Positions 16,281-25,543 of a stretch of DNA of 43,619 nt are shown here, in pieces (the first letter of the stretch is position 1; each line of letters begins with the position of its first letter). Under the pieces are notes generated by a model. That model ran no database searches and was not told where the DNA came from. It saw nothing but the letters and a program-made list of their open reading frames with translations. The position numbers and the translations under genes are program-made. The DNA comes from Nostoc sp. NMS4 (GTDB taxonomy: Bacteria; Cyanobacteriota; Cyanobacteriia; Cyanobacteriales; Nostocaceae): positions 1 through 43,619 of the forward strand of contig NZ_JABXKI010000102.1 in the NCBI RefSeq assembly GCF_017115095.1, written 5' to 3'.

Positions 16281-19200
16281 TTAACATTTGCCATTGTAAC
16301 CATTGGTAACTAAAGCTTGATTAATCTGGCTTAATAGGTCTTCCATTGATATCGATCGCGGTAAGATTTGGGTAGCGATCGCACCAACAACAGTTTCTAT
16401 CGATTCCAAACCATTTTTCTTCTGCTTGTCAATTTCCTGATCAGCTACCCCATTCAGGAAACTGGTTTCTGAGCGATTTAATCGCTGATTTAGTACCAAA
16501 ATTGGTGGCAACTTTAAAGGCGAATCTCCCAATGTTTTCAGTGCTTTGAGTACATCTTTGTGGATAGCAGATTCTCCTAAGCAAATTAGCAGTAAATCAA
16601 CGCTTTCGTGGCGAATTTGTTGTAACACTTCTGCCCAACAAGGACTCATCGCCGCTTTGAATCCTGCTGTTTGGAGGTATTGAATTAAAGCTTGAAACCA
16701 TTCAGACCCCCGTTTTGCAGTTTCACTACTAATAGAGCAATTTTTTTCTGTCCGATAACCCTTAGCTGTCCTGCGTCTTACCTGTGGGAAATCCCGTAGC
16801 ATTGTTAAATCCACTACCAAGATGTTGGGAGGGCAGCAAATACCTGAAGCAATTTCTAGTACCGATAGTAAGGCATCTGTTTTCTCGGCGCGACTGTTGT
16901 TGTCTTTAGCAAATGGTGTTAAGTAAGGAAATACCGATAGCCCTGGTATTTTAGAAGCGATTAAGGTAGTTGCAACATCGCAAGTAACCAGTGGTATGGC
17001 TGCTAAACGTGGATGTCCAATTAGTTTTTGTAGATAAATTTGGGCGGTGGTACTTTCTACATCTAGCAAAATGACATCAAACTGCCATACCCGCGCCAAA
17101 AGTTCTGCCTGATCTAGGTCATCTACTTCAATCACCCGATGTTCTCGCAGTGAGGGGTGGGGATTGACCGATTCTAGCTGGGGATTCACTAACCTGAGAA
17201 TTCGCAGTGGGGTTTTTGTTGGGATAATTGCACCCTTCTCTAACCCTGGCTGCAAAACTGCTTGTACGGTACATAATTTTTCTAGAACTGGTGCTAATAC
17301 CTGACGCTCTACTGGTAAACTTAAGAAACCATCGGCTCGGTTAGCAAATGCTTGCTCTTTTTCGGCTCCCGTCGCTGTCACAATTACAGATATATGACGG
17401 GTTGCGGTGTCAGATTTTAATAAAGTCAGCACATCCCAGCCTGATAGTAGGGGTAGCAACGGATTTAAAAATATCGCTATTGGTTGCAAGCGCCGCGCTT
17501 TTTCGACTGCTTCTGTCCCCGATCGCGCAATCACTACCCGATATCCTAAACTTTTGAGTTGTTCGGTCAAGTCTTCAATATATCGAGCTACAGCCTCAAC
17601 TACCAAGACCAATCGTTGCGAACTCGCGGGATGATGCTGTGTGGGCGTACTAACTTGCTGACGAGCTGCTGAGGAGTTTTCCCGTGTCGGTTGGTATCGT
17701 GTCTCCCCGTCTTCTCTGATTCCCATATCTGGTTCCGAAAAGCCTGTTTTCGGGGGACTGGGCGGTAGAAGTAGGGTAAATTGGCTACCTTTACCTTCAC
17801 GAGATAAGAAACTGACATCTCCGCCGTGGAGACGAGCCAAGGCGCGAGTTAATACCAGCCCCAAACCAGTGCCTTCAAATTGGCGGGTGAGGGGATTTTC
17901 TAGTTGTTGGAATTTTTGAAAGATTAAGTGTTGCTGATGTTCGGGAATGCCAATACCTGTATCCCAAACGGTAAAGGCAATCCAGCCTTCCCAACGACTC
18001 ACCCGCAGCCCAATTTCGCCGGATATTTCGGTGAATTTAAAGGCGTTGGAAAGTAGGTGTACTAACATCTGACGTAAGCGCAATTCGTCTGCCACCATTT
18101 GATCTAAGCCTAGTTCAATGGAAAGACAGAATTGGGGAGCAGATGAACGCGCATTTGGAGGTGGCGAGGTAGATGTCGCTTTGGTGGTTTGAGTGTGGAT
18201 CGCTTTGGCTTCCGAGAGGGCGCGATCGCACACAACCTGAATTTTCACCGGAGTCAGCGTCAAATCCATTTGTCCCGTCTCCATCCGGGTCAAATCCAAA
18301 ATATCATTAACCACACTCATCAAATGCCGTCCGCTTTGATGAATCAGTCCTGCATAACGGGCTTGACGCTCGTTGAGTTCTCCCAACTGCTGATCCACGA
18401 GCAAGCGTGATAATCCTAAAACGGCAGTTAGGGGAGTTTTGAGTTCATGACTAATACAAGCCAAAAACTCGTCTTTTAACCGATTTAGTTGAATTAAATC
18501 AGCATTCTTCGCTGCTAGTTCTTTACAAAGCTGCTGCTGTTCGGTGACATCAGTGGCTAAAATCAACCACAAATCAGTGCTGAGTGTCACCTCCTCTTCA
18601 GCACTCATCACTTTAAACTCAGGACTATCTAAAGGAATTTTGGCAAATTGCCAGATTCGCTCTTGACCATTTTGCACTTCGACAACGCAGGTACAAGTAC
18701 CCACCTGACTATCCAAATAGCATCGGCTGTATGCAGCATCACCTGATGTTTCTTGCGGAGTCAGTTCCTCTTCACTACCATTGGGATGAACCTTGATTGC
18801 TGGTTGGGTGACATATTCTGCTATTTCGGAGCGGTTAGGGACAAGTATTGCCTCCACCTGTTGCCTAACTCCTTCTGGATCTTTCAAGGTTCCTAATTGC
18901 TGCCACCAGGCGGGATTCCGCGCTACCACTTCGCCATTGCCCGTTTGCAACATCAAAGGCCAAGGCAGTCTTTCTAGCAGGTGTACTAGTGGCTGGTGTC
19001 CTAAGGATTTCGGTTCCTTTGGCGCAGCATTATATTCATGGCGATGCTCGCTAGACCTTTGTAAACCCGCCATACGTTCTTGAGCTAGCGATCGCAACAG
19101 GCGCGAACTATCCAGTAGCCCCAAATATCGACCATCAGAGTCAATCAGCGCCCAATCTAAGTTTTGGGGTTTTTCGACTTGGGAATCGCACCAGCGCAAG

Positions 19201-19598
19201 CTTAATCGCTCTACACGCTCAGAAGCTGATATTGTCTGGATTGGCTCAATTAGACCTTGACCCCAGGTAGAGAGTGATTGGTGTAAATTTAGATTTTTAT
19301 CGTCGCTTTGGCCTAATAATTTTGGGATTAAACGGGCAGAATACAGCAATCCGATGGGGCATTGCTGATGATTTACTACTACCAAGCGATCGCACTGCTC
19401 CTGCTCAAAAATCTCCAACACCATTGCCAAAGAACTTGTTTGGGGGCAGCTAGGTACGGTTGCCTGAAAGTCATAAAGCGGGTAATCTAGCATTAACATA
19501 GGGATTTTGGGGTCATTCTTCCTGTGGAACCCTCCGGCATTTCCATCTGCCAGTTGATGGTCTTTTCGCCTGAAGTCATATCCTTTAAGAAGACTCAT
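16281..19598 (-). CDS. Hybrid sensor histidine kinase with CBS-like, PAS-like and three receiver-like domains
   Basis: 1105 aa. Two CBS-like segments (about 37-98 and 105-172: DRLVVVNHQQCPIGLL; WALIDSDGRYLGLLD) are followed by a PAS-like region (203-355). HisKA has the phosphoacceptor H384 in ISHELKTP. HATPase_c shows the N box LLSNAFKFT (515-523), G1 DTGIGIP (546-552) and G2 GTGLGL (577-582). Three response-regulator-like domains follow (662-775, 797-895, 924-1097). The first lacks the acidic pair and phospho-Asp (FLNPLLPL). The second keeps an Asp (D847 in VILLDVES) but lacks the N-terminal acidic residues. The third keeps ILVVDLT but has an insertion and no phospho-Asp (LLLICLGES). No TM helix, so cytoplasmic. 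It is divergent from kaiABC. A clock-related role resembling CikA, whose pseudo-receiver binds KaiB, is inference from position and architecture only. The true start may be at residue 34 or 36. Confidence 0.85.
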   Translation of the reverse strand: MSLLKGYDFRRKDHQLADGNAGGFHRKNDPKIPMLMLDYPLYDFQATVPSCPQTSSLAMVLEIFEQEQCDRLVVVNHQQCPIGLLYSARLIPKLLGQSDDKNLNLHQSLSTWGQGLIEPIQTISASERVERLSLRWCDSQVEKPQNLDWALIDSDGRYLGLLDSSRLLRSLAQERMAGLQRSSEHRHEYNAAPKEPKSLGHQPLVHLLERLPWPLMLQTGNGEVVARNPAWWQQLGTLKDPEGVRQQVEAILVPNRSEIAEYVTQPAIKVHPNGSEEELTPQETSGDAAYSRCYLDSQVGTCTCVVEVQNGQERIWQFAKIPLDSPEFKVMSAEEEVTLSTDLWLILATDVTEQQQLCKELAAKNADLIQLNRLKDEFLACISHELKTPLTAVLGLSRLLVDQQLGELNERQARYAGLIHQSGRHLMSVVNDILDLTRMETGQMDLTLTPVKIQVVCDRALSEAKAIHTQTTKATSTSPPPNARSSAPQFCLSIELGLDQMVADELRLRQMLVHLLSNAFKFTEISGEIGLRVSRWEGWIAFTVWDTGIGIPEHQQHLIFQKFQQLENPLTRQFEGTGLGLVLTRALARLHGGDVSFLSREGKGSQFTLLLPPSPPKTGFSEPDMGIREDGETRYQPTRENSSAARQQVSTPTQHHPASSQRLVLVVEAVARYIEDLTEQLKSLGYRVVIARSGTEAVEKARRLQPIAIFLNPLLPLLSGWDVLTLLKSDTATRHISVIVTATGAEKEQAFANRADGFLSLPVERQVLAPVLEKLCTVQAVLQPGLEKGAIIPTKTPLRILRLVNPQLESVNPHPSLREHRVIEVDDLDQAELLARVWQFDVILLDVESTTAQIYLQKLIGHPRLAAIPLVTCDVATTLIASKIPGLSVFPYLTPFAKDNNSRAEKTDALLSVLEIASGICCPPNILVVDLTMLRDFPQVRRRTAKGYRTEKNCSISSETAKRGSEWFQALIQYLQTAGFKAAMSPCWAEVLQQIRHESVDLLLICLGESAIHKDVLKALKTLGDSPLKLPPILVLNQRLNRSETSFLNGVADQEIDKQKKNGLESIETVVGAIATQILPRSISMEDLLSQINQALVTNGYNGKC

Positions 19599-20158
19599 AT
19601 AAGCAACTCTGGTTATTTCAACGCCATTAAAACAACGGGATTTCCCATAACGGACACTTGCTTGCAGACAAGTGTATTTTTTCGATTAGGCGACGTTTCC
19701 CATTTTTAGCAATTAGCCTTCCCAGTGTCTTACTGGTATTTAAACTCCTCATCGATAGCGACGGCTAAAACAATTATGACCCCAAAGATTCGCTTTAGAA
19801 CCTTGAGGAATTATAATGATTTGGAATGCGACAATCCTTTAAGTTCGTTTAAGTATCTTAATCAAGGAGCAATATAAAAAAATCTATCTACTTATGTACA
19901 TAGATATGTAAATCATGAATTAGCTACTGTGTCTTGCTCATGCCGACGGACACCTTATCATCAAAGACAAACTAAGTCCTACCACTTAGTTGCTGCACGA
20001 GATTGTTGAGTGCCTAGCACTATCTGCTAACATAAAGCGTTCTTTCAGGGTTAAATTACCAGTTTACTGCACACCCAGTATTGCCCTAGAAGCGTTAGCT
20101 AAACTTATCAGCCCGTGTTTCTTGGTCAGGGCGATCGAGGAGATATATTCAAGAATAG
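19599..20158. promoter_or_regulatory. Divergent intergenic region between hybrid kinase and kaiA
   Basis: About 560 bp without a supported gene. It must hold the promoters of both the kinase (minus) and kaiABC (plus). A frame at 19990-20190 (MLHEIVECLALSANI) is open but has no recognisable homology and is not in frame with kaiA; it could be eroded coding DNA from a former KaiA N-terminal domain, but I cannot show this. The TAG immediately before the kaiA ATG (20156-20158) rules out a longer in-frame KaiA. Confidence 0.5.
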
Positions 20159-20740
20159 ATGTTATTACCAATATTGATTCTGCAATCTGATGTTAATAAA
20201 TGCTTAAATAACCCAGTTGACTTAGGCAACCTAAAAGGTTTCAGTAGGTGGGTATGGAAAATGATTGACGCAATTATTACCCAACTTTGCTACCTGCCTA
20301 TTACGGCAACGACTTCTGTAAAAATCAACTACTTACCAAATTGGCCGCAACTCAATCCAAGTCAGGCATACACTAGCAAGTACGTTTATGTATTTGCCAG
20401 TCAGATGCAAAAAAGCCAACAGCACTTTCAGGAGATGACTCCAGCAGAAAGACAAGGATTATTAAGACAGCTTAAATCAGATTATAGCCTGATTCTTATA
20501 GATTATTTTACTACAGACAAAACACTTAAAGAAAAAATTGATAAATTTATCAACACTATATTTTATGCTAATATTCCTGTGCCCCAAATCATCGAAATTC
20601 ACATGGAGATAATTGATGACTTTTCTCACCAGTTAAAGTTAGAAGGCAGAAGCAATGAAACGTTACTTGATTACCGCTTAACGTTGATAGATATTCTGGC
20701 TCACCTGTGCGAAGTTTATCGGAGTTCGATTTCTAAATAA
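20159..20740 (+). CDS. kaiA: Circadian clock protein KaiA, N-terminally short form
   Basis: 193 aa, against 284 in Synechococcus elongatus. The C-terminal 120 residues match the KaiA dimerisation/KaiC-binding four-helix domain: FQEMTPAERQGLLRQLKSDY, then FINTIFYANIPVPQIIEIHME and LLDYRLTLIDILAHLCEVYR. The N-terminal pseudo-receiver of unicellular KaiA is absent; the first 75 residues (MLLPILILQSDVNKCL) do not resemble it. Filamentous cyanobacteria are known to have such shortened KaiA. It stimulates KaiC autophosphorylation by binding the KaiC C-terminal tail. First gene of the kaiABC cluster, with 105 bp to kaiB. A later start, for example at M37 (20267), is possible and would leave little beyond the C-terminal domain. 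Confidence 0.92.
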   Translation: MLLPILILQSDVNKCLNNPVDLGNLKGFSRWVWKMIDAIITQLCYLPITATTSVKINYLPNWPQLNPSQAYTSKYVYVFASQMQKSQQHFQEMTPAERQGLLRQLKSDYSLILIDYFTTDKTLKEKIDKFINTIFYANIPVPQIIEIHMEIIDDFSHQLKLEGRSNETLLDYRLTLIDILAHLCEVYRSSISK

Positions 20741-20845
20741 ATTAAGTTTATCGCTGTAGATTCCACTTGGAACAAGCCACTGTTGTTAATTACTACCAAT
20801 GCACTCATCTGATTATTTTTATGCTCATGACTAACTATTAAGTAT

Positions 20846-21160
20846 ATGATTAAAGCCAGAAAAACCTACGTTCTTAAACTTTACGTAGCAGGAAACACCC
20901 CGAATTCAGTCCGGGCATTAAAAACACTCAAAGATATTTTAGAGCAGGAGTTTGAAGGTGTTTATGCTTTAAAAGTGATTGATGTACTGAAAAGCCCGCA
21001 GCTGGCAGAAGAAGATAAAATATTGGCAACACCAACATTATCTAAAATTTTGCCTCCACCCGTTCGCAAAATTATTGGGGATCTTTCAGATAGAGAAAGA
21101 GTTTTGATTGGATTAGATTTGCTCTATGAAGAATTGAGTGAAGAAGATTTTGAAGAGTAA
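20846..21160 (+). CDS. kaiB: Circadian clock protein KaiB
   Basis: 104 aa, the normal length. It is a thioredoxin-like, fold-switching protein: [20 protein letters not shown], then [20 protein letters not shown], then [20 protein letters not shown]. The cis-proline-rich [13 protein letters not shown] segment is the canonical KaiB core, and the acidic C-terminal tail ([10 protein letters not shown]) is typical. KaiB binds the CI ring of phosphorylated KaiC and sequesters KaiA, driving dephosphorylation. It lies 105 bp after kaiA and 80 bp before kaiC on the same strand, consistent with the kaiBC operon. Confidence 0.97.
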   Translation: MIKARKTYVLKLYVAGNTPNSVRALKTLKDILEQEFEGVYALKVIDVLKSPQLAEEDKILATPTLSKILPPPVRKIIGDLSDRERVLIGLDLLYEELSEEDFEE

Positions 21161-21240
21161 AATTTTAATCATAAAAAACTGAGTACAAATTTTAGTTAGT
21201 AATAAAAAAACAGGTTTTAATACCCTTTTGTTATCAAGCA

Positions 21241-22803
21241 ATGAGTGAAAACGAGCCAGTAGAATCAAAACAACCACCGATAATTAGAGGTGTAGAAAAA
21301 ATTCGGACGATGATCGAGGGATTTGACGATATTAGTCACGGTGGTTTACCAATTGGTAGAACTACCTTGATTAGTGGTACATCCGGCACAGGCAAAACCT
21401 TATTTTCTCTTCAGTTTCTCTATAACGGCATTACCTACTTTGATGAAGCAGGAGTATTTGTAACCTTTGAGGAATCACCAAGCGATATTATTAAAAATGC
21501 CAATATTTTTGGTTGGAACTTGCCCCGCTTAATCGAAGAAGGCAAATTATTTATTCTTGATGCATCTCCCGATCCAGAAGGTCAAGATATCGTGGGAAAC
21601 TTTGACCTTTCTGCACTCATTGAGCGCTTGCAATATGCCATCCGTAAATATAAAGCTAAACGAGTTTCAATCGACTCAATAACAGCAGTATTTCAGCAAT
21701 ATGAAGCGATGGGAGTAGTGCGACGCGAAATTTTCCGCCTGGTAGCACGTCTCAAACTACTGAGTGTAACCACTGTAATTACCACTGAACGCAGTGAAGA
21801 ATATGGGCCTGTTGCCTCTTTTGGAGTCGAAGAATTTGTTTCCGATAACGTAGTAATTGTTCGCAACGTGTTAGAAGGAGAACGCCGCCGCCGCACCATT
21901 GAAATTCTCAAATTGCGCGGTACAACTCACATGAAAGGCGAGTATCCCTTCACGATTACTAATGAAGGGGTTAACATTTTCCCACTCGGAGCAATGCGCT
22001 TAACTCAACGATCTTCTAATGTTAGAGTATCTTCTGGTGTCAAAACCTTAGATGAAATGTGTGGCGGTGGTTTCTTTAAAGATTCGATTATTTTAGCAAC
22101 AGGAGCGACCGGTACTGGTAAAACCCTGTTAGTAAGTAAATTTATTCAAGATGGCTGCTTGAATGGAGAACAGGCGATATTATTTGCTTATGAAGAATCA
22201 CGCGCCCAACTATCTCGTAATGCTTCCTCTTGGGGAATTGATTTTGAAGAATTAGAAGATCAAGGTTTACTCAAAATTATCTGTACCTATCCTGAATCAA
22301 CTGGTTTAGAAGATCACTTACAAATTATTAAATCAGAAATTGCTATCTTCAAACCCGCTCGAATTGCCATTGATTCTTTATCAGCCCTAGCTAGAGGAGT
22401 CACAAATAATGCATTTCGGCAGTTTGTAATTGGTGTGACGGGTTATGCTAAACAAGAAGAAATTACTGGTTTCTTTACTAACACAACCGATCAATTTCTG
22501 GGGGCGCATTCGATTACTGACTCTCATATTTCCACGATTACCGATACAATTCTAATGTTACAGTACGTAGAAATTCGCGGCGAAATGTCGCGGGCAATTA
22601 ACGTGTTTAAAATGCGCGGGTCTTGGCATGATAAAGGTATTCGTGAGTATAATATTACTGCTGACGGGCCCGATATCAAAGATTCTTTCCGAAACTACGA
22701 ACGGATTATCAGCGGTGCTCCTACTCGCGTTAGTATCGATGAAAAGGCGGAACTTTCTCGCATTGTTAGACGTTTTGAAGACAAACAGAGTTCCGAACCC
22801 TAA
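21241..22803 (+). CDS. kaiC: Circadian clock protein kinase/ATPase KaiC
   Basis: 520 aa, with tandem RecA-like CI and CII domains forming a hexamer. Walker A motifs are GTSGTGKT (46-53, CI) and GATGTGKT (288-295, CII). Catalytic glutamate pairs are E77/E78 (TFEESPSD) and E318/E319 (FAYEESR). The autophosphorylation residues fall at exactly the classical numbers: T426, S431 and T432 in AHSITDSHISTITDT. The C-terminal tail, the KaiA-binding A-loop region (ISGAPTRVSIDEKAELSRIV), is present. Everything needed for the KaiABC phosphorylation cycle is intact. The stop codon forms the first bases of a 25-bp direct repeat that separates the gene from the downstream outer-membrane gene. Confidence 0.98.
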   Translation: MSENEPVESKQPPIIRGVEKIRTMIEGFDDISHGGLPIGRTTLISGTSGTGKTLFSLQFLYNGITYFDEAGVFVTFEESPSDIIKNANIFGWNLPRLIEEGKLFILDASPDPEGQDIVGNFDLSALIERLQYAIRKYKAKRVSIDSITAVFQQYEAMGVVRREIFRLVARLKLLSVTTVITTERSEEYGPVASFGVEEFVSDNVVIVRNVLEGERRRRTIEILKLRGTTHMKGEYPFTITNEGVNIFPLGAMRLTQRSSNVRVSSGVKTLDEMCGGGFFKDSIILATGATGTGKTLLVSKFIQDGCLNGEQAILFAYEESRAQLSRNASSWGIDFEELEDQGLLKIICTYPESTGLEDHLQIIKSEIAIFKPARIAIDSLSALARGVTNNAFRQFVIGVTGYAKQEEITGFFTNTTDQFLGAHSITDSHISTITDTILMLQYVEIRGEMSRAINVFKMRGSWHDKGIREYNITADGPDIKDSFRNYERIISGAPTRVSIDEKAELSRIVRRFEDKQSSEP

Positions 22804-22854
22804 ATTTAGTATCGTAGTATATTCTTTCCTAAGTTTAGTATCGTGCTATATTCT
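22801..22854. repeat. Pair of 25-bp direct repeats between kaiC and the TolC-like gene
   Basis: Units at 22801-22825 and 22830-22854, 29 bp centre to centre, differ at three positions. Each contains TTTAGTATCGT, then a TATATTCT box resembling a -10 element. They lie 40-90 bp upstream of the TolC-like start, where a promoter or activator site would be expected. The first unit begins with the kaiC stop codon. Confidence 0.8.
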
Positions 22855-22906
22855 GTGGTGAAGAAAGGTTTTCTGCCGCTAGATTGATTTTCGTGTGAGG
22901 GATGCG

Positions 22907-25150
22907 GTGAAAGGACAGCAATTATTTTTTTATAGCTTCTTACCTGGTGTAACGGCAGCAGTTTTAACAACCGGTCCCGCTTGGGCTGGTACTGCGAAAC
23001 TAACTAGGGTACAACTAGCGTCTTCTCCTAGTGTTTTGACTTCTAATTATGGTCAAGACTTGGTTGTGGACACTATGAATACGCAACTGCCTAACAGTGC
23101 AAATGTTAGTGTGCCAACCCTAGTGCCTACTTTTGGTTTTACTAAACTTAGTGTGAAGCCTTTAAGTAATAACAGTATTCCAGCATTCACGGCTGAAAAT
23201 GCTGTTGTGCCGATAAAACAACTACTTAAGAAAGATGAAGGTAGATTTTTCAGTTTGACTCCTACCTCTAATCCTTCCCGACAGCTTGATATTAGCAGTT
23301 CTGCTCAAAATAACCAAAAACCGAGTAATTCCAGGACATATTGGCAGAAATTAAAGAAGATAGTAGTTCCCAACTACACTTCAAAACCTGCTTCTGTCAA
23401 AAAAGAAATTTTGTCCCTGTCTTCTGTACAGCAGCCAGTGGTTCAAAAGATCAATAGTGTTACTCAGTTGCAAACATTTTTACAAACTTCAGCCACAGGT
23501 GGGGGAGCAGCAAAACTGTTGTCAGCGCAGAGGTGTCCACAGGAGTTGAGCAAAAGCAAAACTGACTCCTTGAATAATTTACTACTAACCTCAAGCACCT
23601 GCTTACAACCAAATGCTATTGGTCGCTTGGCTCAGAGTAATACCCCGATTCCGACAGATTCGCCAACTCTCACTGCGCCAACAACCGTAACTCCTGCACC
23701 AGGGAGTTCGATGCAACCTACCACAGTGCCAACAACTGTAACTCCTATACCAGGGAGTTCGGCGCAACCTGCGACAGTGCCAACAACCGGAACTCCTGTA
23801 CCGTCAGGTCCGGTGGAAATTCCAAAAAACCTGATTCCTAGCTCAAATCCACTGCAATTTCCCACCAAAGCGGAGGAAGTGAGACTTCAGGAAAATCAAC
23901 CAATTACTTTGGCACAAGCTCTGGAGTTAGCACGGCGTAACAATCACGATCTACAGGTGTCCTTATTGGAGCTACAACGCAATAAAGCGGCTCTACGAGA
24001 GGCGCAAGCTGCTTTATTGCCTACCTTGGGAGTTAGCACGGATCTGACTCGTAGTCAGTCTTCTAGCGGTCAGCTTCAGGACGAATTAAGCGCGCGAAAT
24101 AATGGGTTTCCCTCTAACCAAGATCAACCTAGTACATCATTTTCTGGTCAAGCACAACTTTCATATAACCTTTATACTTCTGGGAGAGTGCAATCTAGCA
24201 TTAAAGCGGCTGAAGAACAGGTACGTTTCAACGAGTTGGCTGTAGAAACTCAGTCTGAGACAATCCGTTTGAATGTTGCCACAGACTACTACAATCTGCA
24301 ACAAGCAGATGAACAAGTACGGATTGCTCAATCGGCAGTCTTGAACTCTGAAGCTAGTTTGCGTGATGCAGAAGCTTTAGAGCGGGCTGGCGTTGGTACG
24401 CGGTTTGATGTGTTGCGATCGCAGGTGAATTTAGCAAATGCTCAACAAAATTTAACCAATGCTAGATCCCAGCAGACAATTTCCCGTCGTCAATTAGCAA
24501 CTCGGATAAGTTTGCCGCAAGGAATAAATATCAGTGCTGCTGACCCTGTACAATTATCTGGTCTTTGGAACCCATCCCTAGAACAAAGTATTGTGTTGGC
24601 TTATCAAAATCGTCCAGAACTGCAACAGCAGTTAGCACAACGTAATATTAGCGAGCAACAGCGCAAACAAGCTCTTGCAGACCTGGGACCTCAAGTTAGT
24701 TTGGTCGCCAGCTACGATCTGCTAGATCAGTTCGATGATCAAGTCAGTGCTACTGATGGTTATTCATTCGGAGTTAGAGCAACCCTAAATTTATTTGATG
24801 GAGGAGCCGCTAGAGCAAGAGCAGCTCAACAAAAAGCTAATATTGCGATCGCAGAAACTCAATTTGCTGAACAGCGCAACCAAATTCGTTTTCAGGTAGA
24901 ACAAGCCTATTCTACCCAGCAATCTAGTTTGGTGAATGTTCAAACCGCTAATACTGCTTTAGAGCAAGCTAGGGAAGCCTTACGTTTAGCACGTTTGCGA
25001 TTCCAAGCTGGTGTAGGCACTCAAACTGATGTCATTAACTCTGAAAACGACCTCACACAAGCTGAAGGTAATCGAGTCACAGCAATTTTGGATTACAACC
25101 GCGCTTTAGCTCAGTTACAACGGTCTGTTACCCTCAGAGCATTCCGCTAA
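22907..25150 (+). CDS. hgdD: TolC-family outer-membrane efflux/secretion channel (HgdD-like)
   Basis: A 747-aa outer-membrane factor of type I secretion and RND-type efflux. I prefer the GTG at 22907, because MKGQQLFFYSFLPGVTAAVL followed by TTGPAWA is a clean signal peptide (cleavage after AWA). A GTG at 22895 is an alternative. Residues to about 330 form a long low-complexity N-terminal extension with proline/threonine repeats. Then come two OEP repeats: ITLAQALELARRNNHDLQVS to about 560, and LEQSIVLAYQNRPELQQQLA to the end, with YSFGVRATLNLFDGGAARAR. HgdD of Anabaena PCC 7120 (alr2887) follows kaiC in the same way and is needed for heterocyst glycolipid export; the symbol is given on that synteny. 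A T1SS role for the RTX protein in this window is also possible. Confidence 0.85.
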   Translation: MKGQQLFFYSFLPGVTAAVLTTGPAWAGTAKLTRVQLASSPSVLTSNYGQDLVVDTMNTQLPNSANVSVPTLVPTFGFTKLSVKPLSNNSIPAFTAENAVVPIKQLLKKDEGRFFSLTPTSNPSRQLDISSSAQNNQKPSNSRTYWQKLKKIVVPNYTSKPASVKKEILSLSSVQQPVVQKINSVTQLQTFLQTSATGGGAAKLLSAQRCPQELSKSKTDSLNNLLLTSSTCLQPNAIGRLAQSNTPIPTDSPTLTAPTTVTPAPGSSMQPTTVPTTVTPIPGSSAQPATVPTTGTPVPSGPVEIPKNLIPSSNPLQFPTKAEEVRLQENQPITLAQALELARRNNHDLQVSLLELQRNKAALREAQAALLPTLGVSTDLTRSQSSSGQLQDELSARNNGFPSNQDQPSTSFSGQAQLSYNLYTSGRVQSSIKAAEEQVRFNELAVETQSETIRLNVATDYYNLQQADEQVRIAQSAVLNSEASLRDAEALERAGVGTRFDVLRSQVNLANAQQNLTNARSQQTISRRQLATRISLPQGINISAADPVQLSGLWNPSLEQSIVLAYQNRPELQQQLAQRNISEQQRKQALADLGPQVSLVASYDLLDQFDDQVSATDGYSFGVRATLNLFDGGAARARAAQQKANIAIAETQFAEQRNQIRFQVEQAYSTQQSSLVNVQTANTALEQAREALRLARLRFQAGVGTQTDVINSENDLTQAEGNRVTAILDYNRALAQLQRSVTLRAFR
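23678..23803 (+). repeat. 51-bp tandem coding repeat in the TolC-like gene
   Basis: Two full units (23678-23728, 23729-23779) and a partial third encode 17-residue repeats of the form PTTVTPxPGSSxQPxTV. Unit-to-unit DNA identity is high, which points to recent duplication. The segment forms a proline-rich linker just before the outer-membrane-factor domain. Confidence 0.9.
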
Positions 25151-25244
25151 TTAGCTGAAACTCAACTTCATCAGAACTTTTGACTGCTGTTGTGTTGCTC
25201 GGCGCATTACACAGTCGAGTAGTGTTTCTGATAAAAAGCTAGTT

Positions 25245-25291
25245 AAAAGCCTCATTTATTTAGTAAACACACTGAATAAATGAGGCTTTTT
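25245..25291 (+). terminator. Rho-independent terminator after the TolC-like gene
   Basis: A perfect 16-bp stem, AAAAGCCTCATTTATT paired with AATAAATGAGGCTTTT, 14-base loop, followed by TTTT. It lies about 95 bp after the stop codon, ending the kaiABC-hgdD block. Confidence 0.9.
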
Positions 25292-25433
25292 AGTCAATTG
25301 ACAGAAAAATCAAAATAGGGGGCATATTTTTCAACAAATACGATCTTTTTGTACAGCGCGTAAGTCCTAAAAGACCATTTATAAAGTCAATCAAAAGGTA
25401 GTGGCATGGCAAGTAAAAAATTGTGCATTAGAC

Positions 25434-25508
25434 GTAGGTTGGGTGGAGCGGAGCGCAACCCAACACATATCAGGATGTTGGCTTTGGCAAAGCCTCCACC
25501 CAACCTAC
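25434..25508. mobile_element. Palindromic repeat with GTAGGTTGGGTGGAG ends
   Basis: 15-bp perfect terminal inverted repeats (25434-25448 and 25494-25508) bounding 75 bp with internal dyads (GCGGAGCGC, GGCTTTGGCAAAGCC). A/T runs flank both ends. The structure is MITE-like and it has no coding capacity. Words of this type are widespread in cyanobacterial intergenic DNA. Confidence 0.75.
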
Positions 25509-25543
25509 AATTTTTTTTGCAACATTTTAGCCTTGCCACCCCA

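Noticed and set aside
19990..20190. 66-aa frame just upstream of kaiA
   Set aside because: Different frame from kaiA, no recognisable homology to the KaiA pseudo-receiver and overlaps the kaiA start; not supported as a gene.
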